Below are positions 52,394-60,555 of a stretch of 64,000 nt of DNA, in pieces. This stretch comes from Planococcus halocryophilus (lineage in GTDB: Bacteria > Bacillota > Bacilli > Bacillales_A > Planococcaceae): NCBI RefSeq assembly GCF_001687585.2, contig NZ_CP016537.2:344001-408000 (forward strand). The letters are read 5' to 3'. Both the position numbers and the translations under genes were made by a program. Below the pieces are notes generated by a model that saw only the letters and a list, made by a program, of their open reading frames with translations, was not told the DNA's origin and ran no database searches. Position 1 is the stretch's first letter. Each line of letters begins with the position of its first letter.

Positions 52394-52852
52394 ATGAAAT
52401 TGTTAACATTTGAACAAAAGCTTGAAATTATTGAGTCTTTTCCAGAGCTAACGAGAAAAGACGTATCGATGAAACGTGTGAACTTTCATTTTGAAGAAAG
52501 CTTGTACGACAAGAAAATTGTGGTCTATCATTTGCATCCGACAGGTAACGGTTTTGTTTATGTCGGCAACTTGCCACACTATGAAGTAGACAAAAAAGGC
52601 TTTGTAAACATTCGTGATTTCTCTGAAAAAGAATTACGCAGTGTCCTTGCCGATTCGTTGGATTATTTGTCGTTAGAACCAGAACCACCATATGATAAAA
52701 CGTGGACGAATCGCGAGAATGAAAAATTGGATTTGGTTTACGAAGAGCCGTTCTGGAATGTCTACACAGGCAAAAACTTAGAAGAAAGCTTCGGAACGTT
52801 TGATAACGCTGAAGACTACTTGATCGAGCAAGGCTTTAAAGAAAAGAAATAA
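52394..52852 (+). CDS. Conserved-looking cytoplasmic hypothetical protein
   Basis: A 152-residue soluble acidic protein: LTFEQKLEIIESFPELTRKD, VVYHLHPTGNGFVYVGNLP, then LDYLSLEPEPPYDKTW and a helical C-terminus (LIEQGFKEKK). No signal, TM or enzyme motif seen; I cannot name a family. AAAGAGG lies close to ATG 52394; TTG 52400 is an alternative. Stands alone between terminator-like hairpins. Confidence 0.65.
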   Translation: MKLLTFEQKLEIIESFPELTRKDVSMKRVNFHFEESLYDKKIVVYHLHPTGNGFVYVGNLPHYEVDKKGFVNIRDFSEKELRSVLADSLDYLSLEPEPPYDKTWTNRENEKLDLVYEEPFWNVYTGKNLEESFGTFDNAEDYLIEQGFKEKK

Positions 52853-52993
52853 TAAGTAGTCGACTGATAAAAGAATGATTTTCCGAGTACGCATAGAAAC
52901 GATAAAAAATAGGAGCCTTAGGGCTTCTTTTTTGTGGTTAAAAGAGGAAAAAGATCTGGTTTTTCGGTATGCTTAGGGCAAGGAGTGAGGGCT

Positions 52994-54643
52994 ATGTTTA
53001 AAAAGGTGATCTTATATACAAATCAACTAGAAGACATGAAAGGCTTTTATGAGTACCAGCTAGGCTTCCGAATTGTTGAAGAAGATGACACCAGTTTTAC
53101 ATTGTCGATGGGGGAATCTCAAATGGTCTTTCAGGAATCGGAGAGGGCAGCAGTTTATCATTTTGCGCTGAACATACCAGGAAACCAATTTACTCTAGCT
53201 AAATCTTGGACCAGTGAACGCGTTACATTAAATCGCCAAGAAGGCATGGATGAAGTCTTCTACGCTAATTTCGACGCGGATGCGTTTTATTTTCAGGATC
53301 CGGCGGGGAATGTAGTAGAATTTATTGCGCGTCGTAGCGTCGATCGTATGGGTAATTTCACTGTAGACTCAATTCTTAACATTAGTGAAGTAAGTATTAC
53401 CACCCCTTATGTTGAAGAAGTTGGTGAATTAATTGAAGACATGGATATCCCAGTCCGTGGCAGTAAAGGGATTGATGTAAAAGCCTTGAATTTCCTTGGC
53501 AGTGGACATGCCTTTATTCTTTTAGTGGCACCAAAGCGTATTTGGTATTTTTCTAAACAAAAAAGCGAAACCCATCCGTTATCAATCGAATTAAGTGATG
53601 GTCGCCGAATTAACATAACTAAAGAAGGGCGGTTCCGACAAGAAAAGTCAGCTAATCCAATACTAGATAAGATGGAAGAAATAAACTTTTCGGGAGTTGC
53701 GTATTTAGCTAAAAAAGAACCATGGGCAATGGCTAAGGGGTTCGCTGATCGTGCCAACGAGAGACCCAATGCTATTGATACAAGATTTGGTATTGCCTCA
53801 GGTAGTAAAATTTTTACGGCAGTAGTTATTTGTCAATTAGTAGCAGAAGGAAAAATTAGTTTCGAAGATCAATTATCTCAACTACTACCGAAGACATTTC
53901 CTCATTTTAACGTTACGATTCACCAATTATTGACGCATACTTCAGGCATCCCGGACTATTTTGATGAACAGGTCATGGACGATTTCGAAGATTTATGGAA
54001 ACAGCGACCGATGTATGGGATGCAAACAGCTTCAGATTTTATCCCATTATTTAAAGATCAGCCCATAATGTTCGAACCAGGTGAAAAATTCCATTATAAT
54101 AATGCAGGCTATATTGCGCTGGGGTTAATTATTGAGAATGTCACAGGGAAAGAGTTTGTGGATGCAGTAGAAGAACGTATTTTTATGCCTGCTAAGATGC
54201 AGAATTCCGGATATTTCCGTTTAGACTGCTTACCGGGTCATACTGCATTTGGCTACATTGAAGATGAGGGTGACTGGCGCACCAATCAATATGCCATACC
54301 TGTTCGCGGCGGGGCTGATGGAGGTGCTTATGTAACAGCAAGTGATATGGCGAATTTCTGGAATTGTTTAATGGATGAGACATTATTAACAGAAAACATG
54401 CTGGAAAAGATGCTTCAAGTTCAAGCCACTGAGAAAAATCGCGATTATGGCTATGGACTATGGATTGAAAAGCAAGGAACCGGTGCTTTAAACTATCATA
54501 TTATGGGCTATGACCCGGGTGTTAGTTTTCATTCGGCGTTTTATCCAGCGGAGGGAAGTATATTAACTGTTTTATCGAATAAAAGCGATGGAGCTTACGG
54601 ACTGGCTAAAACCATTGAAGAATTAAAAATTGATAAGGAGTGA
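52994..54643 (+). CDS. VOC-serine beta-lactamase-like hydrolase fusion
   Basis: A 549-residue two-part protein. Residues about 1-195 form a VOC/glyoxalase-type module with two half-repeats (VILYTNQLEDMKGFYEYQLGF and FQDPAGNVVEFIARR, whose Glu is a metal-ligand position). After a short linker, residues about 230-549 are a serine hydrolase of the class C beta-lactamase/penicillin-binding group with SGSK (catalytic Ser/Lys), YNNAGY (YxN) and HIMGYDPG near the end. No signal peptide, so cytoplasmic. The two parts are one uninterrupted frame from ATG 52994 (AAGGAGTGAGG upstream). VOC-serine hydrolase linkage is unusual; the substrate is unknown. Confidence 0.85.
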   Translation: MFKKVILYTNQLEDMKGFYEYQLGFRIVEEDDTSFTLSMGESQMVFQESERAAVYHFALNIPGNQFTLAKSWTSERVTLNRQEGMDEVFYANFDADAFYFQDPAGNVVEFIARRSVDRMGNFTVDSILNISEVSITTPYVEEVGELIEDMDIPVRGSKGIDVKALNFLGSGHAFILLVAPKRIWYFSKQKSETHPLSIELSDGRRINITKEGRFRQEKSANPILDKMEEINFSGVAYLAKKEPWAMAKGFADRANERPNAIDTRFGIASGSKIFTAVVICQLVAEGKISFEDQLSQLLPKTFPHFNVTIHQLLTHTSGIPDYFDEQVMDDFEDLWKQRPMYGMQTASDFIPLFKDQPIMFEPGEKFHYNNAGYIALGLIIENVTGKEFVDAVEERIFMPAKMQNSGYFRLDCLPGHTAFGYIEDEGDWRTNQYAIPVRGGADGGAYVTASDMANFWNCLMDETLLTENMLEKMLQVQATEKNRDYGYGLWIEKQGTGALNYHIMGYDPGVSFHSAFYPAEGSILTVLSNKSDGAYGLAKTIEELKIDKE

Positions 54644-54647
54644 AAGC

Positions 54648-54746
54648 ATGACTGGAAAAAAACTAGTGCTGGCTATTATTTTCAGCACCGTGGGCTTTAG
54701 TATTTTAATTTTTACGGTCTTTCAACTATATTTTTGGTTGAACTAA
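54648..54746 (+). CDS. Short single-TM protein
   Basis: A 32-residue frame: a basic N-terminus (MTGKKLVLAI) and one membrane helix through to FWLN. TAAGGAGTG precedes the ATG, overlapping the end of the fusion gene, so it is translationally linked to it. A strong terminator follows directly. Function unknown; too short to be assigned by family. Confidence 0.6.
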   Translation: MTGKKLVLAIIFSTVGFSILIFTVFQLYFWLN

Positions 54747-54749
54747 GAA

Positions 54750-54788
54750 AAAAGCCACGATTAGGAAAAATCCTAGTCGTGGCTTTTA
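54750..54788 (+). terminator. Rho-independent terminator
   Basis: AAAAGCCACGATTAGGA (54750-54766) with TCCTAGTCGTGGCTTTT (54771-54787), one weak pair. Confidence 0.88.
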
Positions 54789-54800
54789 AAGTAAATAAAA

Positions 54801-54828
54801 AATGAGCTCTTCCGAAGAAGAGCTCATT
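54801..54828 (-). terminator. Terminator of the cold-shock gene
   Basis: AATGAGCTCTTC/GAAGAGCTCATT (54801-54812, 54817-54828); the A-run at 54794-54802 becomes a T-run on the minus strand. Confidence 0.82.
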
Positions 54829-54845
54829 GATAATTTAGCTTTAGA

Positions 54846-55046
54846 TTAAGCTTTTTGTACGTTAGTAGCTTGAAGACCGCGTTGGCCTTGTTCGATATCA
54901 AACGTTACTTCTTGACCTTCGTCAAGTGATTTAAAGCCTTCGCTTTGGATTGCAGAGAAATGTACGAATACATCGTCGCCGCCTTCGCGTTCGATGAAGC
55001 CAAATCCTTTTTCTGAGTTAAACCATTTTACTTTACCTTGTTCCAT
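54846..55046 (-). CDS. Cold-shock domain protein (Csp family)
   Basis: A 66-residue single cold-shock domain, the standard size. RNP1 KGFGFIER (about residues 13-20) and RNP2 VFVHFSAI (about 27-34) bind single-stranded nucleic acid; it acts as an RNA chaperone. The frame extends upstream to 55124 but ATG 55046 preceded by GAGGAGG fits the family start. The 110-base leader holds two hairpins, the lower abutting the ribosome site, in keeping with temperature-responsive leaders of csp genes. Confidence 0.95.
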   Translation of the reverse strand: MEQGKVKWFNSEKGFGFIEREGGDDVFVHFSAIQSEGFKSLDEGQEVTFDIEQGQRGLQATNVQKA

Positions 55047-55061
55047 GTGTATTTCCTCCTC

Positions 55062-55120
55062 GTATGCGTGAGCATACATTGTATTACTATCCTTGCTCAA
55101 ATCTTGCAGATGAACATCTG
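55062..55120 (-). promoter_or_regulatory. Structured 5' leader of the cold-shock gene
   Basis: Two perfect 6-bp hairpins: GTATGC/GCATAC (55062-55067, 55072-55077), directly before the ribosome site at 55055-55060, and CAGATG/CATCTG (55107-55112, 55115-55120). A possible thermosensitive leader. Confidence 0.5.
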
Positions 55121-55162
55121 ACACTTCGTAAAAAGTTATCCGAACAAAAATAATTCTTCCTT

Positions 55163-55191
55163 AGAATAACACGGGGATACATATATTGCAA
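55163..55191 (-). promoter_or_regulatory. Promoter of the cold-shock gene
   Basis: Minus strand: -35 TTGCAA (55186-55191), 17-base spacer, -10 TATTCT (55163-55168), giving a leader of roughly 110 bases. Confidence 0.6.
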
Positions 55192-55211
55192 GTGAAAATG
55201 AAATATTCTTT

Positions 55212-55241
55212 TTGATATGGGTTGAATCGATTGTGTATGAT
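55212..55241 (+). promoter_or_regulatory. Possible promoter for the P-loop protein gene
   Basis: -35 TTGATA (55212-55217), 18-base spacer, -10 TATGAT (55236-55241), 42 bases before the ATG. Confidence 0.4.
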
Positions 55242-55283
55242 AAAGAAAAAACTATAGAAAAATGGGGTAAGGGGTGACGAGGT

Positions 55284-55823
55284 ATGAACAGAATCATGGT
55301 GCTCGGAGTGTCTGCTGGCGTTGGTAAATCAAGCTTTGCAAGAAATTTGTCAGATAAGACGGCGATCCCAGTTTATCATTTGGATGCGTATTTTTGGAAG
55401 CCTGGTTGGGTGGAAAACAGTGAAGAAGAATTTATTGCTCAACAGCGAAAGCTCGTAGCGAAAGAGCATTGGATTATTGAAGGGAACTATTCAAGCACTT
55501 ACAGTATTCGGCAGCAAAGAGCAGACACCATCATTTACTTAGAGCTTCCTTTAATCATTTGTTTGTATCGTGTAGTTAAACGAAGAATCATCTATCACGG
55601 GAAAACTCGTCCCGATTTAGGAGAAGGGTGTCCGGAAAAGTTGGACAAAGCGTTCTTAAAGTTTATTGTTTCTACATATTATGAAAGAAAAATAAAGATG
55701 AGCAAAAGAATAGAGCAGTTTAAAGAAGAAAATCCGAACAATCAAGTTGTTGTATTACGCAACCAAAAAGAAATAGATCAGTTTTTTAATGAAGTAATTG
55801 TAAAAAATGATTTACATTCATGA
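55284..55823 (+). CDS. Topology-modulation/FlaR-like P-loop protein
   Basis: A 179-residue P-loop protein with Walker A GVSAGVGKSSFA (about residues 8-19), HLDAYFWKPGW (about 33-43) and WIIEGNYSS, the pattern of the DNA topology modulation (FlaR) family, related to adenylate kinase-type nucleotide kinases. The family name is historical; small-molecule phosphorylation is more plausible. GTAAGGGG lies upstream of the ATG. Confidence 0.8.
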   Translation: MNRIMVLGVSAGVGKSSFARNLSDKTAIPVYHLDAYFWKPGWVENSEEEFIAQQRKLVAKEHWIIEGNYSSTYSIRQQRADTIIYLELPLIICLYRVVKRRIIYHGKTRPDLGEGCPEKLDKAFLKFIVSTYYERKIKMSKRIEQFKEENPNNQVVVLRNQKEIDQFFNEVIVKNDLHS

Positions 55824-55920
55824 ATATTTTTTAATTAATGAGTAATTTGAAAAACTTACAGACGTTCATAGATGGAAGTGGTATTCTAAAGCTACATAAA
55901 CAGACGGAGGAGAATGAGTG

Positions 55921-56634
55921 ATGACGTTGCTGTATGAAGGCACGATTACGAATCAAGTGCTTCATAAAAAGCTACCTTTTTCTATGAAGCGCTTGTATTT
56001 GGAAGACCTACCTATAATTGAACAAGTTCAAGCAAAAGTAATGAAGTCTATTTCTGAAAAGGCTTCGCTACAAGCTTTAACAACTGAAGAATTCTTGTTT
56101 ATCTTAAACGAACGAGGACTCATGGTAGGAGCTTTTGTTGAAGATGAGTTGATTGGTTTTAGAGCATTGTTAATCCCTGATATTGATGAAGAACATTTAG
56201 GGTGGGATATCGGACTTCCACCAGAAGAGTTAGGGAAAGTCATTTATCAAGAAATTTCAGTAGTACTTTCTGAATATCGTGGAAATCGTCTTCAACAGAA
56301 ATTGGCCGAAGTCATTATGAAAGAATTACCTAACCTTAAAGTGAAGTTCCGTTATATTTGTTGCACTGTCGCCCCAATGAATATTCCAAGTTTGAAAGAT
56401 AAGTTTACTCAGTCAATGCATATTGCAGCTTTAAAGGAAAAATATGAAGGCTTAAAGCGATATATACTGATGAAAGACTTGGAGAAAACGGATGTACAAT
56501 ATACCGGACATGTTACAGTGAAATTGGATGACTTGGAAAAACAAAAACAATTGCTCAGCGAAGGATACGTAGGAATTGGATTTCAACTCGTACATGGTTT
56601 CCACGAACTTCAATTTGCAAAACCCATTCTATAA
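55921..56634 (+). CDS. GNAT-like N-acetyltransferase
   Basis: A 237-residue protein with a GNAT-like core: MKRLYLEDLPIIEQVQAKVM near the start, FVEDELIGFRALLIPD (about residues 77-92), and LSEYRGNRLQQKLAEVIMKEL (about 120-140), the acetyl-CoA loop being the divergent YRGNRLQ. The C-terminal third has no recognised domain. GGAGG at 55906-55910 is 10 bases before ATG 55921, with a GTG one codon earlier as alternative. Substrate unknown. Confidence 0.75.
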   Translation: MTLLYEGTITNQVLHKKLPFSMKRLYLEDLPIIEQVQAKVMKSISEKASLQALTTEEFLFILNERGLMVGAFVEDELIGFRALLIPDIDEEHLGWDIGLPPEELGKVIYQEISVVLSEYRGNRLQQKLAEVIMKELPNLKVKFRYICCTVAPMNIPSLKDKFTQSMHIAALKEKYEGLKRYILMKDLEKTDVQYTGHVTVKLDDLEKQKQLLSEGYVGIGFQLVHGFHELQFAKPIL

Positions 56635-56652
56635 TAAGGATGGGTTTTTTTT
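56619..56652 (+). terminator. Rho-independent terminator
   Basis: AAAACCCAT (56619-56627) with ATGGGTTTT (56640-56648) then T-run; overlaps the GNAT stop codon. Confidence 0.8.
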
Positions 56653-56742
56653 GTGTATTTCTATGATTCTGAAACTTCTTGTGAAGTTTAGCGTACTAAT
56701 AAGTGGTATGGAAAACGTTTTACTAGAATGGGAGGTTTTGGA

Positions 56743-57255
56743 ATGGGAGAGTTTGGTATGCCGATGGAACAACTCTATATGTATACTTTGCTCGCAGCAG
56801 GAGCATTAACGGTCCTATGCGTTTTTTTCGGAGAAGTTACAGAGTTTAAAGGTACTTGGCCAATATTCAACCCAATTGTCATCCTTGCCTTTTTTACATT
56901 TGGATCTGCGATTGGTTTCCTGTTGGAAACAGCGACAGAGTTTAACGAATGGTCAGTTTTAGTGATGGTTGTATTGGCTGCGGCTATATTAGATCTTTTA
57001 CTGTATTTTGTCATTTTATTGCCAGTTTCTTCCGCCTCAACTATACATTCAGAAGAGTCGCTACCTGGGCAATTGGCCAAGGTGGTCATTCCAATTCCTG
57101 GCGGTGGGTGTGGAGAAGTGGTAATCGAAACCTATTCAGGGGTGATTTCGAAGTCAGCAACGGGTTATAACAATGAAGCAATTGCTAAGGACGAAAAAGT
57201 AATGATTGTCGAAGTGAGCGAGGATATTGTGTATGTGAAAGTCTGTGCGTCCTGA
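56743..57255 (+). CDS. YuaF/NfeD-like membrane protein
   Basis: A 170-residue protein with three TM segments (about residues 12-30, 45-65, 72-98) and a C-terminal OB-fold NfeD-like domain (about 105-170: LPGQLAKVVIPIPGGGCGEVVIETYSG, DEKVMIVEVSEDIVYVKV). This is the YuaF pattern; in Bacillus yuaF is followed by the flotillin gene floT and the two act in membrane microdomains. Here only a short spacer and a terminator follow, so flotillin is absent or elsewhere. ATG 56743 is chosen because GGGAGG at 56730-56735 is 7 bases away. Confidence 0.8.
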   Translation: MGEFGMPMEQLYMYTLLAAGALTVLCVFFGEVTEFKGTWPIFNPIVILAFFTFGSAIGFLLETATEFNEWSVLVMVVLAAAILDLLLYFVILLPVSSASTIHSEESLPGQLAKVVIPIPGGGCGEVVIETYSGVISKSATGYNNEAIAKDEKVMIVEVSEDIVYVKVCAS

Positions 57256-57340
57256 AATATAGGGGGAAAGAAAAGCGGGCAAATGGGGTTTGAAATAGCA
57301 GGTCAGATGTTAACGAGAATTGAAAATTAAAGGAAATATA

Positions 57341-57379
57341 AAACCCTATCCTCAAATGTTTTTGAAGGTAGGGTTTTCG
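57341..57379 (+). terminator. Rho-independent terminator
   Basis: AAACCCTATCCTCAAA pairs imperfectly with TTTTGAAGGTAGGGTTT, then T-rich. It lies in the 269-base gap before murE, which otherwise shows no gene. Confidence 0.75.
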
Positions 57380-57524
57380 TATTCTGAAAAATATAGAAAA
57401 GAATGTCATTTCAGAAAGATTAATTTAAAAGTGTTTCCGCAAGCATAGGTAAATGATAGAATAATGATACACGTTCCTGTGAAACCATAGGTATTTGACA
57501 TAATTTTCAATAAGGAGCCTTTTA

Positions 57525-59024
57525 ATGGATATACAACTCAGAAACATCCCCTTTTTCCCTATTACTTTACAATTCGGACCTGAATATTCAACTATTACTT
57601 CAATCGATTACAACTCAACATTAGTTGTCCAGGATTGCGCTTTCTTTTGTGTGCCTGGAGAAAATACCGATGGACATTTGTATATCGGTGAAGCTATTGC
57701 TAACGGAGCGACAACAATTATCGGGTCTAATAAGTCTTTATTGGCTGAATACGCAAAAAAGCATCCGGATCTTTCTTTTGCAGTCGTACCGAATGTTCGT
57801 GAAGCACTTGCTTACCTATCCGATTTCTTTTATAGTTCACCTCAAAAAAAATTGATCAAAGTGGGTGTTACAGGAACAAACGGAAAAACTACGACAGCTA
57901 CATATGTTTATAATTTGTTTAATCTTCTTGGAATCAGCTGTGGGTTTATCGGGACAACCGGGATTTTAAGAATGGATGGTAAGATTCCCTTCTATAAGAG
58001 TACGCCTACCACTCCGATTTCATCTGACCTCCACAAAATATTTGCAAGGTTTGTAGAAGAAGGAGACCGTGCAGTAGCTATGGAGGTTTCTTCTATTGCT
58101 TTAGACCAAATGCGAGTAGAAGGAATTCGTTTTGATGTAGCGATTCACACGAATATTTCAGAAGAACATCTGGAATATCATAAGATATTTGAGCATTACC
58201 TTCAGTCTAAGTTAATGTTGTTCAAACAATCTAAAGCCGCAGTCGTCAATATAGATGATGAAGGCATGGCAAAAGAAATATTAGAAGTGATCAGTTATCC
58301 TCATTTAACATACAGCAGTCGACCAGAGTCTGGTGCAGATTTAATTTGGACCGCCTGTGAGTCTTCTGATACAGGATTGAAATTTGATCTGTATTACCAA
58401 GGGGAACGTTGGCCAATTCATGTACCTCTTTTCGGTGAATACAATGCAGCCAACTTAACAGCAGCGATTGGTTCAGCTCTCTTATCAGGTCAAGATATTA
58501 AAGCTATTATAGCTGTCTTGCCAAAAATGTCTCAAGTCGAAGGACGTTTCCAAGTAATTCAAGGTCCTGAAAACCGAAAAGTTATTTTGGATTACGCTCA
58601 TACACCAGTTGCGTTATCAGCGGTCCTACATGAAGTGAAAAAATTATCGCATAATCGATTGATTGCGTTGATCGCAGGAATCGGGATACGGGATTTCTCG
58701 AAAATGCCGAAAATGGCGAAAGCAGCAGAAGGAAAAGCAGATGTTCTTGTCGTAACTGTGGATCACCCCGGAGATAATGAACCGAGCGTTGTCATTGATG
58801 CTGTGTTAAAAGGCTTCACAGTGCCTTACAAACAACAAGTCATCACAGCTAATTCGCGGCGTGAAGCGGTGGTAGCAGCTTTAAAGGAAAGTGGACCAGA
58901 AGATATTATTTTGTTATCTAGCGGTTCAATTAACGGTGCGCAAATCGTCAAAGGAGAATATATTCCGCATTCTGACGAAGCAATTATTGAAGAGTTTTTC
59001 AGTAAGAGGAGCAGCGATTTATAA
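57525..59024 (+). CDS. murE: UDP-MurNAc-tripeptide synthetase MurE, lysine-type motif
   Basis: A 499-residue Mur ligase. ATP motif [15 protein letters not shown] (about residues 113-127), [27 protein letters not shown] (carbamylated-Lys region nearby), [18 protein letters not shown] and [13 protein letters not shown] are present. At the diamino-acid recognition loop the mDAP enzymes have DNPR; here the sequence reads [11 protein letters not shown], so the Arg that contacts mDAP is missing, as in L-Lys-adding MurE. It adds the third residue of the stem peptide. It stands outside any dcw cluster, as in Lys-type cocci. AAGGAGCC precedes the ATG. Confidence 0.92.
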   Translation: MDIQLRNIPFFPITLQFGPEYSTITSIDYNSTLVVQDCAFFCVPGENTDGHLYIGEAIANGATTIIGSNKSLLAEYAKKHPDLSFAVVPNVREALAYLSDFFYSSPQKKLIKVGVTGTNGKTTTATYVYNLFNLLGISCGFIGTTGILRMDGKIPFYKSTPTTPISSDLHKIFARFVEEGDRAVAMEVSSIALDQMRVEGIRFDVAIHTNISEEHLEYHKIFEHYLQSKLMLFKQSKAAVVNIDDEGMAKEILEVISYPHLTYSSRPESGADLIWTACESSDTGLKFDLYYQGERWPIHVPLFGEYNAANLTAAIGSALLSGQDIKAIIAVLPKMSQVEGRFQVIQGPENRKVILDYAHTPVALSAVLHEVKKLSHNRLIALIAGIGIRDFSKMPKMAKAAEGKADVLVVTVDHPGDNEPSVVIDAVLKGFTVPYKQQVITANSRREAVVAALKESGPEDIILLSSGSINGAQIVKGEYIPHSDEAIIEEFFSKRSSDL

Positions 59025-59106
59025 CCACAAAAATCACTTTTTGAGCGATGAATATGGTTATAATAGAAGAGAAGGTTACTTATATATCAGAATTGGAGTG
59101 AATGGA

Positions 59107-60489
59107 ATGCAGTATCGTACAGAAAAAGATACCATCGGTGAAATTCAAGTTGAAGCAGATAAAATGTGGGGTGCTCAAACACAGCGCAGCTTGCAGAACT
59201 TTGAAATTGGTACAGAGCGTATGCCGCATGAAGTTGTTATGGCTTTTGCCCAACTGAAAAAAGCGACGGCTAAAGCTAACCATAAACTTGGGAAATTATC
59301 TGAAGCGAAGATGAAAGCTGTAGAAGTTGCTGCAAACGAAGTAATTGAAGGCAAATGGAACGATCATTTCCCATTAGTCGTATGGCAAACAGGTAGCGGC
59401 ACTCAGTCTAATATGAACATGAACGAAGTTCTAGCGCGCCGCGGAAACGAAATTTTGGCAGAACAAAATTCTGACGAAAAACTTCATCCAAACGATGATG
59501 TGAACATGTCTCAAAGCTCTAACGATACGTACCCAACTGCGATGCACGTTGCAGGCGTTTTGGCGGTAACAGAAAACCTTGTCCCTGCTGTTCAAAAGTT
59601 GAAAGCAACATTAGATGAAAAAGCGACGAAATTTGACGAAGTGATCAAAATCGGACGCACTCATTTACAAGATGCAACACCACTAACATTAGGGCAAGAA
59701 ATTAGTGGTTGGAGACATATGCTTGAGAAGAGTGAGCGCATGATCCGTGAAAGCGTTGAGTATATGCGCGAATTAGCAATCGGCGGTACGGCAGTAGGAA
59801 CAGGCATTAATGCTGATCCAACTTTTGGTCCTTCAGTTGCTGAATTCATTAGCGAAGCTGTAGGTACTAATTTCACTTCTGCAGAAAACAAATTCCATGC
59901 ACTAACAAGCCACGATGAAATGGTTTACACGCACGGTGCGATTAAAGCATTAGCTGCAGATGCAATGAAAATTGCCAACGACGTACGTTGGTTAGCAAGT
60001 GGTCCACGTAGCGGAATCGGCGAAATTACCATTCCTGCAAACGAGCCAGGAAGTTCGATTATGCCAGGTAAAGTAAACCCAACGCAAAGCGAAGCATTGA
60101 CGATGGTTGCAGCTCAAGTAATGGGTAACGATGCAACAATCGGCTTTTCTGCAAGCCAAGGGAACTTTGAGTTGAACGTTTTTAAACCCGTTATTGCCTA
60201 TAACTTCTTACAATCTGTCCGCCTTATGACAGATAGCTTAAATAGCTTTAACGATCATTGTGCAATTGGTATCGAGGCAAACCTTGATATTATTCAAAAC
60301 CACGTTAGCAATTCCTTAATGTTGGTTACAGCATTAAACCCACATATTGGATATGAAAATGCGGCAGCGATTGCGAAACAAGCGCACAACGATGGTACAA
60401 CGTTAAAAGAATCAGCTGTAAAAAGCGGACACTTAACTGCTGATCAGTTTGATGAATGGGTTAAACCAGAAAACATGGTAGGAAAATAA
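59107..60489 (+). CDS. fumC: Fumarate hydratase class II
   Basis: A 460-residue class II fumarase of the aspartase/fumarase superfamily, converting fumarate and malate in the TCA cycle. Seen: [14 protein letters not shown] (about residues 96-109), [28 protein letters not shown], and the superfamily loop [15 protein letters not shown] with the catalytic Ser. The frame runs upstream to 58891, overlapping murE, but ATG 59107 preceded by TTGGAGTG begins with the conserved [11 protein letters not shown]. Ends in a strong terminator. Confidence 0.95.
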   Translation: MQYRTEKDTIGEIQVEADKMWGAQTQRSLQNFEIGTERMPHEVVMAFAQLKKATAKANHKLGKLSEAKMKAVEVAANEVIEGKWNDHFPLVVWQTGSGTQSNMNMNEVLARRGNEILAEQNSDEKLHPNDDVNMSQSSNDTYPTAMHVAGVLAVTENLVPAVQKLKATLDEKATKFDEVIKIGRTHLQDATPLTLGQEISGWRHMLEKSERMIRESVEYMRELAIGGTAVGTGINADPTFGPSVAEFISEAVGTNFTSAENKFHALTSHDEMVYTHGAIKALAADAMKIANDVRWLASGPRSGIGEITIPANEPGSSIMPGKVNPTQSEALTMVAAQVMGNDATIGFSASQGNFELNVFKPVIAYNFLQSVRLMTDSLNSFNDHCAIGIEANLDIIQNHVSNSLMLVTALNPHIGYENAAAIAKQAHNDGTTLKESAVKSGHLTADQFDEWVKPENMVGK

Positions 60490-60502
60490 GGAAAACGTAT
60501 TA

Positions 60503-60540
60503 AAAACCCCCACTTCCTAAAAAGGAAGTGGGGGTTTTGC
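60503..60540. terminator. Bidirectional terminator
   Basis: AAAACCCCCACTTCC (60503-60517) with GGAAGTGGGGGTTTT (60524-60538); shared by fumC (+) and the aldehyde dehydrogenase gene (-). Confidence 0.9.
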
Positions 60541-60555
60541 GTTCAAGCGATATCT

